NCBI GenBank assembly: GCA_019241805.1
Contig: JAFAWL010000389.1
Span: forward strand, 1 to 5,772
Length of the DNA stretch: 5,772 bases
Source: Actinomycetota bacterium
Lineage (GTDB): Bacteria > Actinomycetota > Actinomycetes > Mycobacteriales > Jatrophihabitantaceae
Direction of reading: 5' to 3'
Of the stretch, positions 1-5,019 are shown piece by piece. The translations under genes were made by a program, and so were the position numbers. Position 1 is the stretch's first letter. Each line of letters begins with the position of its first letter. The notes beneath the pieces are model-generated. The model did not search any database. It saw nothing but the letters and a program-made list of their open reading frames with translations, and was not told the origin of the DNA.

Positions 1-1
1 G

Positions 2-502
2 GCCGGCAAGCAGCTGGGCTGGCTGACGCAGGTGTACGGCGCGTCCGGAACCGGATACCTGAATCCCGGTCGGCACCACCAAGGCACCTTCGCCGCCCGG
101 CTGGTGCACATCCCGACCAGTCCGCATCCCGACTTCCTGGTGTTTCAGGGCGGCCGCAACGACACGGGCTACGCCCAGGACAAGTTGCGCACCGCCATGA
201 TCAACACGGTGGACCTGGCCCGGAAGCACTTTGGCAAGGTACAGATCGTCTTCCTCGGCCCCATCCCGGCGGCGTTACCGGTGAGCGGCGCCGTGCTCGC
301 CGTCGAGTCCACCATGGCCGACGTCTCCAAGACGTGCGACGTGTCCTTCATCGATCCGATCGCCCAGCATTGGATGACGCCGAACAATGTCACCGGGTTT
401 GCCGGGCACGTGGCGGCTCACCCGAACGACGCCGGCTACGCCTACATCGCCCAGCGGACCGCGGAGGACCTGCGAGAACTCGCCACCGCGAAGGCGAAGT
501 AG
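2..502 (+). CDS. SGNH/GDSL-type hydrolase, 3' part (5' end outside the window)
   Basis: The frame is open from base 2 to a TAG stop at 500-502 and gives 166 residues of a C-terminal part. Seen: a glycine block (SGTGYLNPG, residues about 15-23) resembling SGNH block II, the block III motif GGRND (50-54) with its oxyanion-hole Asn, and block V around His140 (HPNDAGYAYIA). The block I catalytic serine (GDS) must lie upstream of base 1. Known for the family: esterase, lipase or acyl-hydrolase activity, in actinobacteria often on secreted or cell-wall-associated proteins. The substrate cannot be told from this fragment. Oddity: the residue three before the catalytic His, usually Asp, is Val137. 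A GTG at 32 is an internal valine, not the start. The gene converges on the next one, with 38 bases between their stop codons. Confidence 0.85.
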   Translation, partial: AGKQLGWLTQVYGASGTGYLNPGRHHQGTFAARLVHIPTSPHPDFLVFQGGRNDTGYAQDKLRTAMINTVDLARKHFGKVQIVFLGPIPAALPVSGAVLAVESTMADVSKTCDVSFIDPIAQHWMTPNNVTGFAGHVAAHPNDAGYAYIAQRTAEDLRELATAKAK

Positions 503-504
503 GC

Positions 505-566
505 GCTTCTCAGGCCGCTCCGTACGTCGCGGCGGGCTTCTCAGGCCGCTCCGTACGTCGCGGCGG
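505..566. repeat. 31-bp perfect tandem duplication, two copies
   Basis: Bases 505-535 and 536-566 are identical, read base by base. The second copy holds the last codons and the TGA (TCA at 541-543 on the plus strand) of the minus-strand zinc-ribbon gene. The first copy lies downstream of that stop and repeats the stop at 510-512 in another frame, since 31 is not a multiple of 3. Each copy contains an imperfect 18-bp palindrome centred on CGTACG (CCGC..CGTACG..GCGG), so the array could fold as two weak hairpins between the convergent genes. No T-run follows on either strand, so a terminator role is only a possibility. Confidence 0.9.
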
Positions 567-957
567 CGCCACACTCGGCACACTCGAACCTTCCAGGCGT
601 GGGCTCACCCATTTCGCCGTGGGCCACACAGGTCGGCCTGCCGTTGTCGCCGAGCACGACGTTGCCGATGCTGACGTCCCACCCTCCCTCCACATCGAGC
701 AGGAGCGACCGAGAGGTGCCGGCGGCCTCACGGGCCCGGTGGGCCGCAGCCACCGCGGTCAGCGCGGCACGGAACGACTCGCTGGCCGGGTCCCAGCCGT
801 CGAGCAGGTTCGCGGCCGGAACGTCGACCGCGTCACCCTCGACCCGCATGACGACGCTGCGCTCCTGGCCGTCGGACATCAGGAACGTCACGGCGTAGCT
901 GCCGGGACGGGGCTGGGCGTCGATGCGCTGCAGCAGCGGGTCCACGCTGATGAGCAT
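541..957 (-). CDS. Small hypothetical protein with C-terminal CxxH-x12-CxxC zinc-ribbon-like motif
   Basis: 138 residues of unrecognised family. Seen: a mixed alpha/beta-looking body with regular hydrophobic strands (YAVTFLM, SVVMRVEG, SLLLDVEGGWDVSIGNVVLG) and a C-terminal Cys/His set C110-x2-H113-x12-C126-x2-C129, ending ECAECGAAATYGAA. That spacing fits one zinc ribbon or knuckle. No signal peptide or membrane segment is visible, so it is probably cytosolic. The frame stays open upstream to 1173, but that part is low-complexity, overlaps the divergent coiled-coil gene and has no conserved look. The ATG at 957 (MLISVDPLL) is therefore chosen, although no good Shine-Dalgarno precedes it. It is divergent from the Scy-like gene (87 bases between starts) and convergent with the hydrolase. 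Function unknown; metal binding is inferred from spacing alone. Confidence 0.7.
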   Translation of the reverse strand: MLISVDPLLQRIDAQPRPGSYAVTFLMSDGQERSVVMRVEGDAVDVPAANLLDGWDPASESFRAALTAVAAAHRAREAAGTSRSLLLDVEGGWDVSIGNVVLGDNGRPTCVAHGEMGEPTPGRFECAECGAAATYGAA

Positions 958-1044
958 GCCGTACCGCGGCGGCAAGCCCGGCGAAGAGCACGGAAACGCC
1001 GATCGCCCTGGAGTTGCACCGCTTGATTCTGCGACGATCGAGGC

Positions 1045-2601
1045 ATGCAGGGGCAGCCCGCGCCGGGGATCGTCGATCCCCAAGACGGTTCGTCCGGGTA
1101 TGCGGGCAATGCCGGGCCGGCCGGGCCCGGGCCGGACGTCGGGGCGCTCGACAACGCCACCGAGGCGGTGCAATTACAACCCGGATACGCCATCGACGAC
1201 GCCCTGGACGCCGCCCGCGCCAAGCTGTCCGCGGCCGAGGCCCGGCTGGCCGAGGCACACGACGAGGCGCAGGCGATCATGCAAGGCGGCTACGAGCAGG
1301 CCGCACTGATCACGTCGCAGGCCGAACAGATGGCCGAGCGGCTGGTCGCCGAGGCCACCGAGGAGGCGGCGCATACCCGCGCCTCGGCCGACGCCGTCGC
1401 GCGCGCCGTACGCGCCCAGGCCGAGGACATGCACGCCTCGGTCAAGCGCGAGGTCACGAAGCGGCACGCGCACGCCGACGAGCAGATCGCGACCCGTCAA
1501 CGTGAGCACGACGCCCAGCTGACCGAACTACGAGCCGCGGCCGAGGCCGAACTCGTCCAGCGTGCGAGCGCCGTGGAGCAACAGCACGCCGAACGTCTGG
1601 CCGACGCGCAGCGTGACGCCGAGCGGCTGCGCGAAGAAGGTGCCGCCGCACTGCGGCTAGCCCACGACGAGGGAGAGCGCATCCGCGCCGAGGCCGCCGC
1701 CGAAGCCACTCGTCTGCTCGATGAGGCACGACAGGAGGCCGGGCGAGAGATCGAGGCAGCCGCCGCCCACACGACTTGGACCGAACAGGTCGTGTTAAGG
1801 CTGCTCGAAGCGGCCGAGATCGACGCCGCCAATATCCGCCGGCGGGCTCACGCCGACTCCGAGCAACTCATCCGCCGCACCCGAGCCCGGCTGGCCGGCC
1901 TCGTCGCGTCAGGGCGCACGCGGCTGCACGGCGAGCGTTCGGTCGCCGAGCGGACCGCCGCCGAGCTCGGCGCCCAGGCCGAGCAGGAACTGGACCGGGC
2001 CCGAACCGATGCCCTGCAGATACGCGAGCAGGCATCGGCCGACGCCGCGCGACTGCTGCGCGAAACCGGCGACGCGGCTGATGCTCGCACCGCCCGGGCC
2101 GAGCGCCACCTGGCCGAAGCCGAAGCCGGCGCCACTGCCATCCGGGCCCGGGTAGCCGAGGAAGTGATGCGGGCACGGGCCGAGATGAACTCGTTGCGCC
2201 GTGAGACAAAGGCCGAGGCCGTCGAGACTCTGCACGCGGCGCGAGCGGAGGCCGACACCCTGCGCGCTCGAGCCCGCGAGTTGCTGAACGGCGCTCGAGC
2301 CGAGCTGGCCGTACTGAGCCGCCGACGCGAGGCCATCGTGACCGAGCTCGGCAGCCTGTCGGGTGTGATCGAGGCCCTCGCCGTCGACGAGGCCGAAGCG
2401 CCGCGCGCATCCCCCGGCCCGGCCACGCCGCCCGACTCGGCCACATCGCCCCACCCAGAGGGCGAAGCGGCCGTCGAAGCGGTTGCCAAATCGGACGACC
2501 GTCCCGAAGAACCGACCGGGCCGAACCCGGCGACCACCTATAGCGCTACCTCGGGTGAAGACCGAGAATTCACGTTGGCCGAAATGATGGGATCGGAATG
2601 A
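1045..2601 (+). CDS. Scy-like long coiled-coil protein (polar-growth scaffold candidate)
   Basis: 518 residues in three parts: a Gly/Pro-rich, probably disordered N-terminus (1-45), a nearly unbroken Ala/Glu/Arg coiled coil (about 52-447) and an acidic Pro/Ser/Thr tail (448-518) ending FTLAEMMGSE. Parts of the coil read as 11-residue units, for example IRAEAAAEATR then LLDEARQEAGR (213-234). There is one Trp (W245), no membrane segment and no enzymatic motif. Known: in Streptomyces the polarisome scaffold gene scy lies directly upstream of filP, the same order as here. Scy itself is far longer (about 1,300 residues), so this is a short relative or an analogue. The TGA overlaps the filP ATG, implying translational coupling. 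The ATG at 1045 is the first in frame after a TGA at 1024-1026, but the GAGG before it is only 1 base away, so leaderless or later initiation is possible. Role inferred from context and architecture. Confidence 0.8.
   Translation: MQGQPAPGIVDPQDGSSGYAGNAGPAGPGPDVGALDNATEAVQLQPGYAIDDALDAARAKLSAAEARLAEAHDEAQAIMQGGYEQAALITSQAEQMAERLVAEATEEAAHTRASADAVARAVRAQAEDMHASVKREVTKRHAHADEQIATRQREHDAQLTELRAAAEAELVQRASAVEQQHAERLADAQRDAERLREEGAAALRLAHDEGERIRAEAAAEATRLLDEARQEAGREIEAAAAHTTWTEQVVLRLLEAAEIDAANIRRRAHADSEQLIRRTRARLAGLVASGRTRLHGERSVAERTAAELGAQAEQELDRARTDALQIREQASADAARLLRETGDAADARTARAERHLAEAEAGATAIRARVAEEVMRARAEMNSLRRETKAEAVETLHAARAEADTLRARARELLNGARAELAVLSRRREAIVTELGSLSGVIEALAVDEAEAPRASPGPATPPDSATSPHPEGEAAVEAVAKSDDRPEEPTGPNPATTYSATSGEDREFTLAEMMGSE
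1065..1081. other. Perfect 17-bp palindrome in codons 7-13 of the Scy-like gene
   Basis: GGGGATCG, a central T, then CGATCCCC: 8-bp arms with no mismatch, beginning 20 bases after the ATG at 1045. As RNA it has too small a loop to fold over its full length, so a DNA operator reads more naturally than a hairpin. Nearby CGATCG palindromes sit at 1000-1005 and 1035-1040. It lies in the low-complexity N-terminal coding part, where protein constraint is weak. The function is inferred only. Confidence 0.45.
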
Positions 2602-3704
2602 CTGACAACGCCCCCGCTTTCCGTACGACCATGCGCGGCTACGAACCGGCCGCGGTCGACCAGCGGCTGGCCGAACTGACGGCCGCCTTGGCGTCGGCTC
2701 ATCAGCAAAACGCCCAACTGTCGGCCCAGGTCAACGAGCTCAACGGCCAGCTGGAGCGGCGCGTTGCCCAGCTGAGCGCCGAACTCGATCAAGCCCGCAA
2801 CCAGGGCGCACCGAGCTATGACCATCTGGGCGCGCGGGTCGGCGAGATCCTCCGACTGGCCGAAGAAGAGGCCAGTGAACTTCGCGCCACCGCGCAGGCG
2901 GACGCCGAGAAGACGCTCGGCTCGATCCAGGCCGATGCGACGCGCACCCGAACGGAGGCCGACACCTACGCTCAGCAGACGCGAGGCACCGCTGATCGGG
3001 AAGCCGCCCGCATCCTGGAGGACGCCAAGCGCAGTGCCGATGAACTGCTCGACAGCGCCGACCGGCAAGCGACGACCCGGCGAGAAGAGGCCGAAGCCGT
3101 TTACGAGAGCCAGCGGGCGCAGGCGGCCAAAGCGGCCGCGGATTTCGAGCAGACTCTGGCCGCGCGCCGCCAGAAGGCCGAACAGGACTTCCGGCAACGC
3201 AGTGCACAAGCTGATCAGGAGTTGGCCGCCGCCAACGAGCGGGCCACCCAGTTGCGGTCGCAGAGCGAACAAGAGAGCGCGGAGGCGTCGCGCAAGGCAG
3301 CGGCGATGACGGCCGAGTCGGAGCGACGCGCTGAGCAGATTGTCTCCGAAGCCATCGCGCGAGCCGACCGCATCCGGGCCGAGTCGGAACGTGAGCTCGC
3401 CGCGGCCGCGGCGCGCCGTGACAGCATCAATGCCCAGCTGACCAACGTGCGACAGATGCTCTCGACACTGTCGGGTACCGCTCCCGTCGACATTGCCGGC
3501 CTACCGGCACCGACGGGTGCACCGGCGGCGGGAGAAGCACCTCCCGTGCAGCGGGCAGCTACGCAAAGTGAACGCCCGGCTCCGGACAAGTCGGGCGCCA
3601 CCGGACGAGGAAAAGGTGCGGCGGGCAAGCCAGCGCCACCGCCTTCGCCCACGGAGGCCGAGAAAATCGCCGAAAAGGAGGCTGAAGCGCGTGACGCAGG
3701 GTGA
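2598..3704 (+). CDS. filP: FilP-like intermediate-filament-type coiled-coil protein, DivIVA-type N-terminus
   Basis: 368 residues. Seen: an N-terminal DivIVA-like motif (F8-x3-M12-R13-G14-Y15...V20-D21), a heptad coiled coil (about 20-66), a hinge with the FilP hallmark PSYDHLGARVGEILRLAEEE (72-91), a long hendecad coiled coil (84 to about 275) and the FilP-type cap RRDSINAQLTNVRQML (273-288). A Pro/Ala/Lys/Gly-rich tail runs to 368. Known: Streptomyces FilP (about 310 residues) forms cytoplasmic filaments, interacts with DivIVA and Scy, and supports apical growth and hyphal stiffness. The hinge and cap match it closely as I recall it; the tail here is longer. The ATG overlaps the stop of the upstream gene (ATGA) and has GGGA 5 bases upstream, so translation is probably coupled. 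Older databases often label such genes cellulose-binding protein, which nothing here supports. Confidence 0.88.
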   Translation: MTDNAPAFRTTMRGYEPAAVDQRLAELTAALASAHQQNAQLSAQVNELNGQLERRVAQLSAELDQARNQGAPSYDHLGARVGEILRLAEEEASELRATAQADAEKTLGSIQADATRTRTEADTYAQQTRGTADREAARILEDAKRSADELLDSADRQATTRREEAEAVYESQRAQAAKAAADFEQTLAARRQKAEQDFRQRSAQADQELAAANERATQLRSQSEQESAEASRKAAAMTAESERRAEQIVSEAIARADRIRAESERELAAAAARRDSINAQLTNVRQMLSTLSGTAPVDIAGLPAPTGAPAAGEAPPVQRAATQSERPAPDKSGATGRGKGAAGKPAPPPSPTEAEKIAEKEAEARDAG

Positions 3705-3733
3705 ACCGCGGCCGCCGATTCGTTGTCAAGGAA

Positions 3734-3751
3734 GATAACGAAAGGATAACG
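3734..3751 (+). repeat. Direct repeat GATAACG, 11 bases apart
   Basis: GATAACG occurs at 3734-3740 and 3745-3751, one helical turn apart, in AT-rich sequence after filP. The second copy also pairs as an inverted repeat with CGTTA at 3759-3763 (TAACG, 7-base spacer, CGTTA). TTGTCA at 3723-3728 lies 16 bases before GATAAC at 3745-3750, so a second, weaker promoter is conceivable here. This could be an activator or repressor site for the gene at 3866; that is inference from position and spacing. Confidence 0.35.
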
Positions 3752-3765
3752 GGAGCGACGTTAAG

Positions 3766-3794
3766 TTTACGCAGCGTGAAGTCGGCGCTAAGTT
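3766..3794 (+). promoter_or_regulatory. Candidate housekeeping-type promoter for the 3866 gene, with overlapping palindromes
   Basis: TTTACG (3766-3771), a 17-base spacer and TAAGTT (3789-3794) fit the actinobacterial pattern TTGACN-N17-TANNNT, with one weak position in the -35 box. The predicted transcript would start near 3800-3802, leaving a leader of about 65 bases to the ATG at 3866. The -10 box lies in a perfect 11-bp palindrome GCTAAGTTAGC (3787-3797). The -35 box overlaps a related 13-bp palindrome with one mismatch, CGTTAAGTTTACG (3759-3771). Both share the core TAAGTT, and their centres are 27 bases apart. The layout suggests repression by a dimeric regulator bound at both sites. 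Confidence 0.45.
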
Positions 3795-3865
3795 AGCTTC
3801 ATCAGGTTGAGCGCTTCGCCACGGGGGTGCGGGCCGATCTGATCTTGCTTTCGTCGGGGGCGACA

Positions 3866-4474
3866 ATGCGTCTTTTCCATCGCGACTACATCCGTCCGCT
3901 GCCGCCGGTGTCGTCGTTGGTCCCGGTTCGGGCTCAGGACTTCCCGGACAGCGTCGACGGTCGGGTCGCGGCCGCCATCTCAGCGCTGGCCACGCTCGCG
4001 ACCGCTGAGGACATCGGCCGTCCGCTCGGTCCCGGTGCGGGTCTGCACGAGATTTGTGGCTGGGTCACGGAGCTGGTCCCGGACGAGGGCGAGCAGGGGC
4101 AGATCGCCGAGTGGGCCGCGCAGGAGCTGATCTCGGGGCTGCGCTCGCACGAGGTGGACTTCAGCCTTATCGACGAGGTGCTCGGTCTGGACGTCCTCGG
4201 TCAGCGGCACTACAGCCTCAGCAACGGCCAGGCCAGCGCCAACGCGCTCTCGAGCCAGGTCGTCTTCGACGCGTTGATCTCGTTGGTGAACGGGTCGAGC
4301 GACGAGTTGTCAGGTGTCCGTCACGACCCGGGCTTCGCACTCGAGGTGTTCGTCTACTGCCAGTTGGCCGTCCTGCGGCTGCGGGCGGCCGGTCGGATGT
4401 GGCGTCAGCCCACGCCCTACGGTGCCGACGAGCGCCAAGCCGATCTGGCCGACGTGCTCGGCCCGCAGTTCTGA
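3866..4474 (+). CDS. Unrecognised cytosolic protein, 202 residues
   Basis: I do not recognise the family. Seen: a start MRLFHRDYIRPLPPVSSLVP, a predominantly helical-looking body with amphipathic stretches (VAAAISALATLATAEDI, 34-50; QIAEWAAQELISGL, 79-92; VDFSLIDEVLGLDVLG, 97-112) and a more hydrophobic C-terminal helix (FALEVFVYCQLAVLRLRAAG, 157-176). There are two Cys (64, 165), far apart. No signal peptide, membrane segment, nucleotide-binding loop or catalytic motif is visible. Start choice: ATG 3866 has GGGGG (3856-3860) 5 bases upstream, a fair ribosome binding site. An in-frame GTG at 3827 would add 13 residues but lacks a convincing site. It follows filP by 161 bases, with its own candidate promoter and a hairpin after its stop, so it is probably a monocistronic gene. 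Coding status is supported by third-position GC bias and these flanking signals. Confidence 0.75.
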   Translation: MRLFHRDYIRPLPPVSSLVPVRAQDFPDSVDGRVAAAISALATLATAEDIGRPLGPGAGLHEICGWVTELVPDEGEQGQIAEWAAQELISGLRSHEVDFSLIDEVLGLDVLGQRHYSLSNGQASANALSSQVVFDALISLVNGSSDELSGVRHDPGFALEVFVYCQLAVLRLRAAGRMWRQPTPYGADERQADLADVLGPQF

Positions 4475-4487
4475 TCGTCTCTCGCTT

Positions 4488-4517
4488 CCTGCCGGCGGCC
4501 TTCGCGCCGCCGGCAGG
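4488..4517. terminator. Strong GC hairpin between convergent genes, likely bidirectional terminator
   Basis: A perfect 12-bp stem (CCTGCCGGCGGC / GCCGCCGGCAGG) has a 6-base loop, CTTCGC. It begins 13 bases after the stop of the 3866 gene and ends 2 bases before the ancestral stop of the minus-strand DUF1345 remnant. No T-tract follows on either strand, as is common for actinobacterial terminators. The symmetrical position suggests it served both genes. Confidence 0.75.
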
Positions 4518-4519
4518 CA

Positions 4520-4925
4520 TCAACTCGTCGAGGTGACGACGAGATTCACCGTCGCAGCCAGCACGATCGAGCCGAAGACGTAGGAAGGTAGGCTGTGGCG
4601 CAACGCTGCTGAGCGGATGGCCGTCGTCTTCAAATCGCTGTCGACAACTGGTACGTCATGCCGAGAGTGGATGCCAGCTAGGCGAAATCCGAGTAACGCG
4701 GCCGCTCGTCCTGGTTGAAGTCGTTGCCACCGATGGGCGCGGTGAGACCCACATGCAGAAAAGCAGCGCCGCCGCGGCCCAGCCCACCGCCACCGCGTAG
4801 GTCCGGGAGCCGGTCAGCCCGGTGATGACCGTCGCGACGATCCCGAGTGCCGCCCTCGCAAGCAGCTTGGCGCCGGTGGAGCGGCCCCGCCATCCCGACG
4901 CGGCGACGGGCGTGGACCGGCTCAT
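4520..4925 (-). pseudogene. DUF1345 membrane-protein pseudogene: internal deletion, nonsense codon, frameshift
   Basis: Three successive minus-strand frames together spell a shortened DUF1345 protein. Frame A (ATG 4925 to about 4746) gives the N-terminus with two hydrophobic helices (LLARAALGIVATVITGLTG; TYAVAVGWAAAALLFCMWV). Frame B (about 4751-4678) gives LTAPIGGNDFNQDERPRYSDFA, then TAG at 4680-4678, where the family has Tyr, then LASTLGMTYQLS. Frame C (about 4640-4520) gives DLKTTAIRSAALRHS, LPSYVFGSIVLAATVNLVV and a TGA at 4522-4520. The pieces match the family's conserved C-terminal order (DFxY, GMTxQxSD, HxLLSYxFG, NLV). The middle, usually about 80-100 residues, is missing at the A/B junction. 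The start keeps a good AGGGAG 5 bases upstream, so decay looks recent. DUF1345 proteins are multi-pass inner-membrane proteins of unknown function, usually 210-230 residues. The gene is divergent from the ligase gene. Confidence 0.8.
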
Positions 4926-4976
4926 CGCTACTCCCTACCGCACCGTGCGAGAAACCGGGAAGGTAGTGCTCGGAGT

Positions 4977-4991
4977 GTCGAGAACTTCGAC
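4977..4991. other. Short inverted repeat upstream of the ligase gene
   Basis: GTCGA, 5 bases, TCGAC lies in the 94-base divergent region between the DUF1345 remnant and the ligase gene, 29 bases before the ligase ATG. It could be an operator, but 5-bp arms are expected by chance in GC-rich DNA. No clear promoter boxes are visible in this region. Confidence 0.2.
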
Positions 4992-5019
4992 TTTGACGGG
5001 CGGGAGCAGGAGCCAGGCG

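Noticed and set aside
334..1026. 230-codon plus-strand frame running from the hydrolase across the zinc-ribbon gene
   Set aside because: Arg/Gly-rich translation lacking motifs, overlaps two better-supported genes in other frames.
958..1173. N-terminal extension of the zinc-ribbon gene to ATG 1173
   Set aside because: It would overlap the divergent coiled-coil gene by 129 bases, and the added 72 residues are Pro/Gly/Arg-rich with no folded look.
1848..2537. 229-codon minus-strand frame opposite the Scy-like gene, and similar ones at 1868-2446, 1909-2454 and 2538-3272
   Set aside because: Ser/Ala/Arg-biased mirror images of the repetitive coiled-coil codons. Long antisense frames are expected in such GC-rich repeats, and none has motifs or ribosome binding sites that stand out.
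1045..3704. Cellulose-binding protein label for the coiled-coil pair
   Set aside because: A legacy name for FilP-type proteins. No carbohydrate-binding domain or secretion signal is visible.
3827..3865. GTG start at 3827 for the unknown gene
   Set aside because: No purine-rich site at suitable distance, while ATG 3866 has GGGGG five bases upstream. Kept as an alternative only.
4656..4925. Intact 89-residue small membrane protein
   Set aside because: After residue 60 the frame turns into Ser/Thr/Arg-rich nonsense, while the DUF1345 sequence continues in another frame.
4993..4998. TTGACG as a -35 box for the ligase gene
   Set aside because: It lies only 21 bases before the ATG, so the matching -10 box would fall on the start codon.
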